Below are positions 1-7,581 of a stretch of DNA of 64,000 nt, in pieces. How positions within the stretch are numbered: the stretch's first letter is position 1; every line of letters starts with the position of its first letter. Made by a program: the position numbers and the translations under genes. The DNA is from an uncultured Lachnospiraceae bacterium (GTDB taxonomy: Bacteria; Bacillota; Clostridia; Lachnospirales; Lachnospiraceae): NCBI GenBank assembly GCA_946558695.1, contig CAMNTQ010000002.1, forward strand, positions 1 through 64,000, read 5' to 3'. The notes under the pieces are model-generated. The model did not search any database. It had not been told where the DNA came from and was given only the letters and a program-made list of their open reading frames with translations.

Positions 1-239
1 ATGCGCTGGTTCCGGCGGTAGAGGCGATGGAGGCAGAGCATGGGAAGGGACTTTTAGAGATGCTGAAAGCTGCGGAGGCGGCAGCGGCACAGGGAGTTGA
101 AGATACGAAGAAGTATCAGGCGAAATTCGGACGCGCCAAATCGCTGATGGAGAGAGCCGTCGGATATCAGGATGCGGGGGCGACCTCCGTATGGCTGATC
201 CTGCAGGGAATGCGGGAATTTGTAGAAGATAACATGTAA
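1..239 (+). CDS. DhaL/DAK2-family protein, C-terminal fragment
   Basis: The reading frame is open at the left edge (first full codon at base 3) and ends at a TAA at 237-239, so only the last 79 or so residues are present. The visible part resembles the C-terminal end of the DhaL (DAK2) domain of dihydroxyacetone kinase: an ALVPAVEAM segment, an alanine-rich helix, then KFGRAKSLMERAVGYQDAGA, which matches the family's GRA..ERS.G..DPGA signature with RAVG in place of RSIG. In known systems DhaL binds ADP and works with DhaK to phosphorylate dihydroxyacetone using ATP or a phosphotransferase partner. Whether a dhaK gene lies upstream cannot be seen. The next gene (ECF S component) is separated by about 120 bases and is probably independent. 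The family call is fairly sure; the substrate is not. Confidence 0.72.
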   Translation, partial: ALVPAVEAMEAEHGKGLLEMLKAAEAAAAQGVEDTKKYQAKFGRAKSLMERAVGYQDAGATSVWLILQGMREFVEDNM

Positions 240-240
240 T

Positions 241-354
241 AAAAGCAGCGCGGTCAACTGGACTGGTTAAGAATGCGATTATTGGCTCTTTTATTCAAGC
301 CAAAACTGGTATACAGTATGGGAAACTAAAAAACTACCAGAAAGAAAAGAGGCA
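241..354 (+). promoter_or_regulatory. structured leader upstream of ECF S component, class unknown
   Basis: About 115 bases separate the DhaL-like gene from the ECF gene. Two inverted repeats are visible: TTGGCT at 282-287 with AGCCAA at 298-303 (10-base loop), and CTGGTA at 306-311 with TACCAG at 335-340 (23-base loop). A near copy, CTGGTT at 263-268, could compete for the same 3' arm. ECF S components are often under riboswitch control, but I do not recognise the consensus of TPP, preQ1, THF, cobalamin or FMN elements here, and there is no U-tract. This may be a cis-regulatory RNA or just chance pairing. Confidence 0.3.
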
Positions 355-360
355 TTGATC

Positions 361-900
361 ATGAATTCTAATCTGAAAAAAATAGTTATGGCCGCGTTGT
401 TTGCAGCTTTGGCATGTGTTGCTACTATGTCTGTACGTATTCCCACGCCCGGGACGGGAGGATATATTCATCCGGGAGATGCGGTCGTTATTCTCTCAGG
501 AGTAATCCTTGGTCCGGTATGGGGGCTTTCGGCAGCAGGAGTAGGATCTGCAATGGCGGATCTTCTTGGCGGATATTTTCTCTATGTGCCGATCACATTT
601 GTGATAAAGGGCGCGGTTGCGTTTGTTGCCGGAATGATCTACAAAAAGATCGGGAAGACGCCGAAAAGCCGTTATACGGCGGTGGTGCTCGGAGGCGTGG
701 GAGATATCGTTCTAGTTGCGGGCGGGTATTTCTTGTGCGAGATGATACTGTATGGGCTGCCGGGAGCGGCGGCAAGTATACCGGCGAATCTCATACAGGG
801 AATCGGCGGGCTGATCATCAGTGTTGTATTATATCCTGCACTGCTGGCGGTCCCTGACGTCAGGCGGATTGCCAACGGACAGAGTACGGCCGTTTCATAA
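361..900 (+). CDS. ECF transporter S component (substrate-binding membrane subunit)
   Basis: About 179 residues with five or six hydrophobic segments, the size and pattern of S components of energy-coupling-factor vitamin transporters. The segment GGYIHPGDAVVILSG followed by GPVWGLSAAGVGSAMADLLGG is typical of the family that includes HmpT/PdxU-like and related S proteins. The S subunit captures a vitamin or precursor in the membrane and hands it to the shared EcfT-EcfA-EcfA' module, which is not encoded in this window, so this looks like a group II (scattered) system. The ATG at 361 is preferred over the in-frame TTG at 355 because the AGAGG at 348-352 is 8 bases from the ATG but only 2 from the TTG. 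The substrate cannot be assigned from sequence alone. Confidence 0.85.
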   Translation: MNSNLKKIVMAALFAALACVATMSVRIPTPGTGGYIHPGDAVVILSGVILGPVWGLSAAGVGSAMADLLGGYFLYVPITFVIKGAVAFVAGMIYKKIGKTPKSRYTAVVLGGVGDIVLVAGGYFLCEMILYGLPGAAASIPANLIQGIGGLIISVVLYPALLAVPDVRRIANGQSTAVS

Positions 901-917
901 AATATTTAGTTGTTAGG

Positions 918-973
918 CTTGAAAATACATGTTAAACTGTAGGATATAATTACTGTTTTCATGTATTTTCAAG
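918..973. repeat. 14-bp perfect inverted repeat around a candidate promoter
   Basis: CTTGAAAATACATG at 918-931 is the exact reverse complement of CATGTATTTTCAAG at 960-973, with 28 bases between. The spacer holds a perfect -10 hexamer, TATAAT, at 945-950. A TTGAAA inside the left arm (919-924) is the only -35 candidate, with a long 20-base spacing. There is no U-run after the right arm, so a terminator is unlikely. Operator, RNA hairpin in the leader of the 990 gene, or recombination site are all possible. Confidence 0.7.
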
Positions 974-989
974 AAAGGATATCCGGTCT

Positions 990-2522
990 ATGGAGTTTTA
1001 CCGAACCAGATTTACTGAAAAGCTGAAGGAAGCGCTGAAGGCAGTATCACCGATCATTGCGATCGTGGTGTTCTTAAGCTTTACGATTGCGCCTGTTCCC
1101 TCGAGTATCTTGCTGTTATTTTTATTCGGAGCAGTGCTTCTGATTGTCGGAATGATGCTTTTTACGCTGGGGGCGGAGCTTTCTATGACACCGATGGGCG
1201 AGAGGGTAGGGACAAGGATGGCGAATACGATGCATCTTGGGACTATCCTGCTCTTATGTTTTATGCTCGGATTTATTATCACAGTATCTGAACCGGATCT
1301 GCAAGTGCTTGCAGAGCAGGTTCCATCTATTCCAAATGCTGTCTTGATCATTTGCGTGGCCTGCGGCGTTGGATTTTTTCTTGCAGTGGCGATGGTGCGT
1401 ATGCTGTTTTCTGTTCCTCTCTCAGCGTTTTTGATCCTTTTTTATCTGATCGTATTTCTATTTACATTTTTTGCGCCGAAAGATTTTCTCGCGGTGGCAT
1501 TCGACTCCGGCGGTGTAACGACCGGACCTATGACGGTTCCGTTTATTATGGCGCTTGGTATCGGTTTTGCTGCCGTGCGAAGTGATAAACATGCGGAAGA
1601 CGACAGCTTTGGTCTGGTAGCGCTGTGTTCGATCGGACCGATTCTTGCCGTATTGATCTTAGGGCTTGTCTATCAGCCGGAAGGTACGGGATATATGCCG
1701 GCCGCGCTGCCTGAGATTGAAGATTCCATAGAGCTGTGGCAGTGCTTCAAAGACGGTTTTCCGGCGTATATTATAGAAATTGCCGTCTCACTTCTGCCGA
1801 TTGCCATATTCTTTGCGCTTTTCCAAATATTTTCTCTGAAGCTTAAGAAAAAAACACTTGTGAAGATTATTATCGGCATTATCTATACTTATGTGGGACT
1901 GGTTCTGTTCCTGACAGGAGTGAATGTCGGCTTTATGCCGGCGGGAAATTATCTCGGACAGACGATTGCGAATCTTCCGTTCCGGTTTATCCTGATCCCG
2001 ATCGGTATGGTTATGGGATTTTTCATTGTAAAGGCGGAGCCGGCAGTATATGTATTGATGGAGCAGGTTGAGGAGATTACCTCAGGGGCAATATCCGGAA
2101 AGGCGATGGGATTAAGCCTCTCTCTTGGTGTTGCCGCGTCGGTGGGGATATCCATGTTCCGGGTACTTACAGGAATTTCCATCTTCTGGTTCATCGTTCC
2201 GGGCTACGCGATTGCAATCTGCCTGTCCTTTTTTGTGCCGAAGATTTTTACCGCCATTGCCTTTGACTCCGGCGGGGTCGCTTCCGGCCCGATGACTGCC
2301 ACATTTCTTCTGCCATTTGCCATAGGCGCCTGCCAGACGGTGAACGGAGATATTGTGAAAGACGCGTTCGGTATTATTGCAATGGTTGCTATGACCCCGC
2401 TTATTGCGATTCAGATACTGGGAGCTTCTTATAAGCTTCGCCTTGACCGTGACAAAGATAAGCATCCGCTTTCCGTATCTTATCTTGATAGTTTGGAGGA
2501 GGATGATATTATTGAATTGTAG
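990..2522 (+). CDS. DUF1538 family integral membrane protein
   Basis: A 510-residue polytopic protein with about a dozen hydrophobic segments. It is an internal duplication: AFDSGGVTTGPMTVPF near residue 171 recurs as AFDSGGVASGPMTATF near residue 425, in equivalent positions of each half, and each half carries its own DUF1538 domain. The repeated DSGG(V)..GPMT motif lies at the end of a membrane helix and looks like a conserved pore or substrate motif, which suggests a transporter of two inverted or parallel halves; that is inference. The start ATG at 990 has AAAGGA at 974-979. The next gene, 39 bases downstream, encodes a tandem PII-like protein, a pairing that suggests nucleotide- or metabolite-gated transport. 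No substrate is known to me for this family. Confidence 0.85.
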   Translation: MEFYRTRFTEKLKEALKAVSPIIAIVVFLSFTIAPVPSSILLLFLFGAVLLIVGMMLFTLGAELSMTPMGERVGTRMANTMHLGTILLLCFMLGFIITVSEPDLQVLAEQVPSIPNAVLIICVACGVGFFLAVAMVRMLFSVPLSAFLILFYLIVFLFTFFAPKDFLAVAFDSGGVTTGPMTVPFIMALGIGFAAVRSDKHAEDDSFGLVALCSIGPILAVLILGLVYQPEGTGYMPAALPEIEDSIELWQCFKDGFPAYIIEIAVSLLPIAIFFALFQIFSLKLKKKTLVKIIIGIIYTYVGLVLFLTGVNVGFMPAGNYLGQTIANLPFRFILIPIGMVMGFFIVKAEPAVYVLMEQVEEITSGAISGKAMGLSLSLGVAASVGISMFRVLTGISIFWFIVPGYAIAICLSFFVPKIFTAIAFDSGGVASGPMTATFLLPFAIGACQTVNGDIVKDAFGIIAMVAMTPLIAIQILGASYKLRLDRDKDKHPLSVSYLDSLEEDDIIEL

Positions 2523-2561
2523 GACGGGACTATTACATAGAAAGAGAGGGATGTATCTGCT

Positions 2562-3251
2562 ATGAATGAGATTTGTCTGATGGGGATCATAACAAATCGG
2601 GGAATGCGGGAAAAGTTTCTTGCCTTTTTTAAACAGAATGACATTCAGGTGGTTTTTTCAACGCTTGGAGAGGGGACGGCAAGCAGCGCTATCCTTGATT
2701 ACTTAGGTATGGAGGCTACGGAAAAGGCGCTTTATTTCGCTTTTGTCACGCCGAATATTTGGAAACATCTCAAAAGGGAACTTTATACGAAGGTAAAGAT
2801 AGATATTCCCGGCAGGGGAATCGCGTTTTTGATACCGCTCAGCAGTATCGGCGGAAAGAGGGCGCTTAAGTATCTTACTGCCGGTCAGGAGGTTGTTGTA
2901 GAGGAGGAGAGTACCTTGAAGAACACGGAGTTTGAACTTTTGATAACCATTGCAAATACAGGTCATATTGAGACGATCATGGATGCCGCAAGGAGTGCGA
3001 AGGCGCCGGGAGGTACTGTGATCCACGCGAAGGGAACGGGGGCGGAGCATGCGAGGAAATTTTTGGGAATCTCTCTTGCTGAGGAGAAGGAGATGATCTT
3101 TATTGTTGTGCGTTCCGCGCAGAAGAATGTGATCATGCGCGCCATCATGGAACAGGCGGGAATCAAGACGCCTGCCGGTGCGATCGTATTCTCGCTTCCT
3201 GTCACCAGTACCGCGGGACTTCGGATGCTTGAAGATGAACAATTAGAATAA
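2562..3251 (+). CDS. tandem PII-like (nitrogen-regulatory P-II superfamily) protein
   Basis: A 229-residue soluble protein that reads as two fused PII-like ferredoxin-fold domains, roughly residues 1-105 and 120-229. Each half has a beta strand of the MGIITNRG / ELLITIANTGH type, a helix, and a long glycine-containing loop (GEGTASS; APGGTVIHAKGTG), as in the T-loop region of PII proteins. The second half keeps the GTVIHAKGTG..H pattern best. Classical GlnB is about 112 residues and trimeric; a tandem protein would form a different assembly. It follows the DUF1538 gene by 39 bases and is probably cotranscribed, so it may gate that transporter the way GlnK gates AmtB. No uridylylation Tyr motif of GlnB is evident. 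Superfamily membership is likely; ligand is unknown. Confidence 0.78.
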   Translation: MNEICLMGIITNRGMREKFLAFFKQNDIQVVFSTLGEGTASSAILDYLGMEATEKALYFAFVTPNIWKHLKRELYTKVKIDIPGRGIAFLIPLSSIGGKRALKYLTAGQEVVVEEESTLKNTEFELLITIANTGHIETIMDAARSAKAPGGTVIHAKGTGAEHARKFLGISLAEEKEMIFIVVRSAQKNVIMRAIMEQAGIKTPAGAIVFSLPVTSTAGLRMLEDEQLE

Positions 3252-3265
3252 ACTTAATTTTCTTG

Positions 3266-3322
3266 TTGACTTTATCTTGGTAAATTGATAACATTGTACC
3301 GTAGAAAAATCTAAGATAAAGT
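3266..3322 (+). promoter_or_regulatory. promoter and 10-bp inverted repeat before amino-acid ABC operon
   Basis: TTGACT at 3266-3271 and TAACAT at 3289-3294 are separated by 17 bases, a strong sigma-A promoter. ACTTTATCTT at 3269-3278, overlapping the -35, is the exact reverse complement of AAGATAAAGT at 3313-3322 in the 5' untranslated region. The spacing (44 bases centre to centre) would suit either a looped repressor site or an mRNA hairpin whose 3' arm ends just before the ribosome site GAGGAG. Confidence 0.6.
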
Positions 3323-3337
3323 TGAGGAGAATACATT

Positions 3338-4168
3338 ATGAAAAAATTGACTGCATGGATGTTAACTTTGATGATGGTGCTGTCTTTGCCGGCATGTGGC
3401 AGCAGCGATGCCGGAGCGGACTCGGATGCTGGTTCTGATTCCAAGACAGAGGCTTCTGATGAAAGCGATATGGCTTATGTAAAGGATAAGGGAACTTTAG
3501 TTGTAGGAATCACGGATTTTGAGCCGATGGACTTTAAGGATGACAGCGGAGAATGGGTAGGATTTGACGCGGATATGGCGAAGGCATTTGCAGAGAGCCT
3601 CGGCGTTAAGGCTGAATTTGTAGAGATTGACTGGGATAATAAGATCATGGAACTTGACGGCAAGACCATTGACTGTGTCTGGAACGGCATGACGCTTACG
3701 GACGAAGTGACAAGTTCTATGGAGTGTTCCAACGCATATTGCAATAATGCGCAGGTTGTTATCGTGCCTTCCGATAAGGCTGATAAATATCAAGATACCG
3801 ACAGCTTGTCTGAGCTGTCCTTCGCTGCTGAAGCAGGAAGTGCGGGAGAGGTAGAGCTGAAAAAGCTTAATATTGAGTGTACTCCTGTGAAAGCACAGTC
3901 TGATGCGCTGATGGAGGTAGCCGCCGGAACTTCTGATGCTGCGGTTATCGATTCTCTCATGGCGGCTGCTATGGTAGGAGAAGGTACGGGTTACGAGGAT
4001 CTTACCTATACAGTTGGCTTAAACAGCGAGGAGTACGGCGTAGGCTTCCGCAAAGGTTCTGATCTTGCCGCTTCCTTAAATGACTTTTTCGCTTCCAGTT
4101 TTGCTGACGGAAGTCTGGTGAAGTGTGCTGAGAAATATGGAGTTCAGGCTGCAGTAATCGAACAGTAA
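3338..4168 (+). CDS. amino-acid ABC transporter substrate-binding lipoprotein
   Basis: 276 residues of the bacterial family 3 solute-binding proteins (polar amino acids). It starts with a lipoprotein signal: positively charged MKK, a hydrophobic stretch, and the lipobox LPAC, so Cys20 would be lipidated by Lgt (an lgt gene lies at 42.9 kb) and the mature protein tethered outside the membrane. A Ser/Asp-rich linker follows, then the family core KGTLVVGITDFEPMDFKD, GFDADMAKAFAESLGV and DSLMAAAMV. It is the first gene of an operon with a permease (18 bases downstream) and an ATPase. The exact substrate (cystine, glutamine, arginine or other) cannot be read from the sequence. Confidence 0.92.
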   Translation: MKKLTAWMLTLMMVLSLPACGSSDAGADSDAGSDSKTEASDESDMAYVKDKGTLVVGITDFEPMDFKDDSGEWVGFDADMAKAFAESLGVKAEFVEIDWDNKIMELDGKTIDCVWNGMTLTDEVTSSMECSNAYCNNAQVVIVPSDKADKYQDTDSLSELSFAAEAGSAGEVELKKLNIECTPVKAQSDALMEVAAGTSDAAVIDSLMAAAMVGEGTGYEDLTYTVGLNSEEYGVGFRKGSDLAASLNDFFASSFADGSLVKCAEKYGVQAAVIEQ

Positions 4169-4186
4169 TAAAGTAAAGGGATTTTT

Positions 4187-4873
4187 ATGGAACAGATGAT
4201 GGAACAGATGCCGATCGTAGTCCATGCACTGAATATCGGCTTTATACAAACATTGAAATTATTTTTTATTACGCTGATCGGGGCGTTTCCGCTGGGACTT
4301 GTGATTGCATTCGGATCTATGTCAAAATTTAAGCCCTTAAGCTATTTTACAAAACTGATAGTGTGGATCATCAGGGGAACGCCTCTGATGATCCAGCTTT
4401 TGATCATCTATTATTTCCCGGGGCTGGTGCTTCACAGGCCAATCTGGGGAAGCGGTGAATCCGGACGTTTCTTGGCAGCCGCGGTGTCTTTTATCCTGAA
4501 TTATGCCTGCTATTTTTCTGAAATCTACAGGGGCGGGATTCAGGGAGTTCCGATCGGACAGGAGGAGGCGGGGCTGGTGCTTGGCATGACGAAGAGCCAG
4601 ATTTTCTTTAAGATTACGCTGCTCCAGATGATCAAGCGAATAGTGCCGCCCATGTCCAATGAGATCATTACATTGGTGAAAGATACCTCCCTTGCCCGCA
4701 TTATCGCTCTGCAGGAGATCATATGGGCCGGACAGGCTTTTATGAAAGGCTCCTACGGGATATCCGGCGCTATCTGGCCGCTGTTCTTTACAGCAGTGTA
4801 TTATTTGATCTTTAATGGTGTCCTGACAGTCCTGCTTAGCCGTCTGGAAAGCAGATTAAATTATTTCAGATAA
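4187..4873 (+). CDS. amino-acid ABC transporter permease
   Basis: 228 residues, the usual length for the HisM/GlnP permease family. It carries the N-terminal segment GFIQTLKLFFITLIGAFPLG, then RGTPLMIQLLIIYY, the membrane core, and the cytoplasmic EAA-type loop around QEEAGLVLGMTKSQIFFKITLLQ, which docks on the ATPase. A single permease gene implies a homodimer in the membrane. The gene sits between its binding protein and its ATPase with gaps of 18 and 13 bases, so the three are one transcription unit. Substrate specificity is set mainly by the binding protein and remains open. Confidence 0.93.
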   Translation: MEQMMEQMPIVVHALNIGFIQTLKLFFITLIGAFPLGLVIAFGSMSKFKPLSYFTKLIVWIIRGTPLMIQLLIIYYFPGLVLHRPIWGSGESGRFLAAAVSFILNYACYFSEIYRGGIQGVPIGQEEAGLVLGMTKSQIFFKITLLQMIKRIVPPMSNEIITLVKDTSLARIIALQEIIWAGQAFMKGSYGISGAIWPLFFTAVYYLIFNGVLTVLLSRLESRLNYFR

Positions 4874-4886
4874 CGGGGAGGGAAAT

Positions 4887-5672
4887 ATGGCAATTTTAGA
4901 GGTAGAACATATATGTAAAGCTTTTAACCGTACGGAGGTCTTAAAGGATATCAGCTTTTCTCTGGAAAAAGGACAGGCGGTTTCCATCATTGGTTCTTCC
5001 GGAAGCGGGAAGACAACACTTCTTCGGTGTCTGAATTTTTTGGAAAGGCCGAATAAAGGAATCATACGGGTAGGAGGAGAGACATTGTTTGACGCGGGAG
5101 ATCCTTCTACACAGTCAGAAGCTGCGATTCGGAAGAAGAGACTGCACTTCGGACTGGTATTTCAATCCTTTAATCTGTTCCCTCAGTATACCGCTCTTGA
5201 AAATGTGATGCTGGCAAAGGAACTTCTTGCTTCTGAACGTCCGGATTATAAAGCGAGGAAAAAAGAGATTCAGGAAGAAATCCATGCACAGGCCGGGGAA
5301 CTTCTGGATCAGATGGGTTTAAGCAATCGGACGGGCAGTTATCCGCACCAGCTATCCGGCGGACAGCAGCAGCGTGTGGCTATCGCCAGAGCGCTGGCGC
5401 TGACACCCGATATTTTATGTTTTGACGAACCTACGTCTGCCCTTGACCCGGAGCTGACCGGAGAGGTTCTAAAAGTAATTAAGGAGCTGGCAGATAAGAA
5501 AACGACCATGATCATTGTAACCCACGAAATGGCATTTGCAAGAGATGTGGCTGACCATACGATTTTTATGGATGACGGAGTCATTGTAGAACAAGGGGAT
5601 CCCCGTCAGGTGTTTGAAGAGCCGAAAGAAGAGCGGACGAAACAGTTTTTGTCACGGTTCACACAGGGATAA
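4887..5672 (+). CDS. amino-acid ABC transporter ATP-binding protein
   Basis: 261 residues of the GlnQ/HisP ATPase family. Visible motifs in order: Walker A GSSGSGKTTLLRCLNFLE, Q-loop VFQSFNLFPQYT, ABC signature LSGGQQQRVAIARALA, Walker B ILCFDEPTSALDPEL, and the H-loop VTHEM. It energises amino-acid uptake with the two preceding gene products. It is slightly longer than the typical 240 residues because of a Lys/Glu-rich insertion (around residues 112-135, RPDYKARKKEIQEEI) between the Q-loop and the signature. The operon ends in a bidirectional hairpin shared with the convergent efflux operon. Confidence 0.93.
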   Translation: MAILEVEHICKAFNRTEVLKDISFSLEKGQAVSIIGSSGSGKTTLLRCLNFLERPNKGIIRVGGETLFDAGDPSTQSEAAIRKKRLHFGLVFQSFNLFPQYTALENVMLAKELLASERPDYKARKKEIQEEIHAQAGELLDQMGLSNRTGSYPHQLSGGQQQRVAIARALALTPDILCFDEPTSALDPELTGEVLKVIKELADKKTTMIIVTHEMAFARDVADHTIFMDDGVIVEQGDPRQVFEEPKEERTKQFLSRFTQG

Positions 5673-5683
5673 GACAGTTTATC

Positions 5684-5716
5684 AAAATGCTGCCCGGAAG
5701 TTTCGGACAGCATTTT
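5684..5716. terminator. bidirectional terminator between convergent operons
   Basis: AAAATGCTG at 5684-5692 pairs perfectly with CAGCATTTT at 5708-5716 around a 15-base loop that can pair further. The A- and T-runs at the two ends give a U-tract in either direction, as expected between the + operon ending at 5672 and the minus gene ending at 5724. Confidence 0.75.
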
Positions 5717-5723
5717 GTCAGTA

Positions 5724-6899
5724 TTAATTATATCTAAGTGCTTCGATCGGATTTTTCTTTGCCGCTTTATTCGCAGGATATATTCCGAAAAGAACTCCGA
5801 TTCCTACAGAAAATGTAATCGACAGCAATACAACTTTTGAGGACAGGCTGTAGTTTACATCTCCTACAATATTAATTCTTTCTATCGTAATCCACGATAC
5901 TGTGATGCCTATCAGACATCCAAGCATGCTGATTACCAGCGCTTCTATGAGAAACTGCATCATGATCGTCCCGCGTCCTGCGCCGACAGCTTTTCGGATG
6001 CCGATTTCTCTTGTCCTCTCGGTGACAGACACCAGCATAATGTTCATGATCCCGATACCTCCTACAAGCAGTGATATTCCGGCGATTCCGCCAAGAAGCA
6101 GCGCAAGTGTTCCGGTAACGCTGTCCATCGCTTCGGCGATAGCAGACTGATTAAATATGGAAAAAGCATCCTCATCCTGTTCAAAGCGTTCTAAAAGCAT
6201 GGTTTCCAACCGGTCTTCTGCTGCATCCATGTCATTTCCGTTTACTGAGATGCAGAAGGAAGTGACATTAAGATTCACATTTTCAGACAGCCGGATGAGC
6301 GAAGTGTAGGGGATGAGGGCGGTATATGTGTTCCCTGTCATTGCGCCGGATGAGCTGTCATCTTCCTCTAATACGCCGACAATAAGAAATTTCTTCCCGT
6401 CTAACTTGATGCTTTCTCCAACTACGTCATTCCGTCCCATTACATCTGTTGCAAGATCTGCGTTGATGACAGCCACATTGCTGTGGTTGTCAAGGTCGGG
6501 TTTCATAAGGAAACGTCCCTGTTGTAATTTCAGTCCGTGGATATCCATATAAGCGGCGGTTGTCCCTGTAATCTGAACGGTTTCCTCTGCATAAGTGCTG
6601 GAAGCAGCCACATTGCTGGCTGTGGACGGAGCGATGTATTCAAACATGTCGTCTTCTGTAAATTCTGAAAGCTCTGACAATTTTACCGGATGATTATGGT
6701 CATCGGATATAGTCGCGTTCAGCATATCATTTCCCAGTGCGTTGATGGAATCGGTAATGGAACCTGTCGCGCCGTTTACCAGTGATACAAGTACGACCAG
6801 TGACACGACTCCGATGATAATACCAAGCATGGTCAAAAATGAACGCAGTTTATTAGAGAGGATGGACTTCAGCGCCATTTTAAGGGATTGTGCGATCAT
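5724..6899 (-). CDS. MacB-like ABC transporter permease
   Basis: 391 residues: an N-terminal transmembrane helix (KLRSFLTMLGIIIGVVSLVV), a large extracytoplasmic MacB_PCD domain of about 220 residues, and three C-terminal membrane helices with the FtsX core VGGIGIMNIMLVSVTERTRE and IGIRKAVGAGRGTIMMQFL. This is the mechanotransmission permease topology of MacB/LolCE rather than a classical channel. With the ATPase (genes overlap by about 4 bases) and the adaptor upstream it forms a three-part efflux or peptide-export complex of the type common in Firmicutes. In Gram-positive cells there is no TolC partner, so the adaptor probably guides substrate through the wall. Substrate is unknown. Confidence 0.92.
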   Translation of the reverse strand: MIAQSLKMALKSILSNKLRSFLTMLGIIIGVVSLVVLVSLVNGATGSITDSINALGNDMLNATISDDHNHPVKLSELSEFTEDDMFEYIAPSTASNVAASSTYAEETVQITGTTAAYMDIHGLKLQQGRFLMKPDLDNHSNVAVINADLATDVMGRNDVVGESIKLDGKKFLIVGVLEEDDSSSGAMTGNTYTALIPYTSLIRLSENVNLNVTSFCISVNGNDMDAAEDRLETMLLERFEQDEDAFSIFNQSAIAEAMDSVTGTLALLLGGIAGISLLVGGIGIMNIMLVSVTERTREIGIRKAVGAGRGTIMMQFLIEALVISMLGCLIGITVSWITIERINIVGDVNYSLSSKVVLLSITFSVGIGVLFGIYPANKAAKKNPIEALRYN

Positions 6900-7567
6900 A
6901 CCGCCACCTCCTTTGCATAACCGTCCTTCATGCGGATACTCCGTTCTGCCTGTGATGCCACAGATTCGTCGTGGGTGATGAGCACGATCGTATTCCCTTG
7001 TTCGTGCAGCTCGTGGAACAGACTCATGATCTGATATCCGGTATTGGAATCCAGATTTCCGGTAGGTTCATCCGCCAGATAAAGAGATGGCTCTGAGGCC
7101 ATCGCTCTTGCAATGGCGACTCTCTGCTGCTGGCCGCCTGACAGTTGGCTGGGTTTATGGCTGCGCCGTTTATACAGTCCTACCTTATTCAGAGATTCCT
7201 TTACCCGCTCTTTTCGCTCTCTGGCCGAAAGTTTTTGGTAAATTAACGGCAGTTCTACGTTTTCCTCGGCGCTCATATTCCCAATCAGATGAAAGCTCTG
7301 GAAGATAAATCCGATCTTGCGGTTGCGGATGCGGGCCAGATCGCTTTCAGTGTAGTGTTCAATTGGCTGTCCGTCCAGAATGTACTGTCCCTCGTCGGGA
7401 GTGTCCAGACAGCCCATAATAGTCATCATTGTAGATTTGCCGCTTCCGGACGGACCGATAATGCTGACAAATTCCTCCGGGCGGATGTGAATATTCGCGT
7501 GGCTGAGTGCATGGACTTCTTCGCCGCCGATCTGGTATGTTTTCGATATATTTTGAAAAATGATCAT
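6896..7567 (-). CDS. MacB/LolD-like ABC transporter ATP-binding protein
   Basis: About 223 residues with Walker A GPSGSGKSTMMTIMG, Q-loop IFQSFHLIGNMSAEENVELP, signature LSGGQQQRVAIARAMA, Walker B LYLADEPTGNLD and H-loop ITHDE; the DEPTGNLD wording is characteristic of the MacB/LolD/FtsE group. The ATG at 7567 is preferred over an upstream in-frame TTG at 7585 because AAAGGGG sits at the right distance from the ATG and the TTG would lie inside the adaptor's stop region. The gene partners the permease at 5724 and the adaptor at 7582. Confidence 0.92.
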   Translation of the reverse strand: MIIFQNISKTYQIGGEEVHALSHANIHIRPEEFVSIIGPSGSGKSTMMTIMGCLDTPDEGQYILDGQPIEHYTESDLARIRNRKIGFIFQSFHLIGNMSAEENVELPLIYQKLSARERKERVKESLNKVGLYKRRSHKPSQLSGGQQQRVAIARAMASEPSLYLADEPTGNLDSNTGYQIMSLFHELHEQGNTIVLITHDESVASQAERSIRMKDGYAKEVAV

Positions 7568-7581
7568 AACGATTGCCCCTT

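Noticed and set aside
241-354. preQ1 or TPP riboswitch before the ECF gene
   Set aside because: The conserved cores of these classes are absent and the A-rich tract lies inside the hairpin loop rather than after it.
355-360. TTG start two codons before the ECF gene ATG
   Set aside because: The AGAGG ribosome site is only 2 bases from the TTG but 8 from the ATG at 361.
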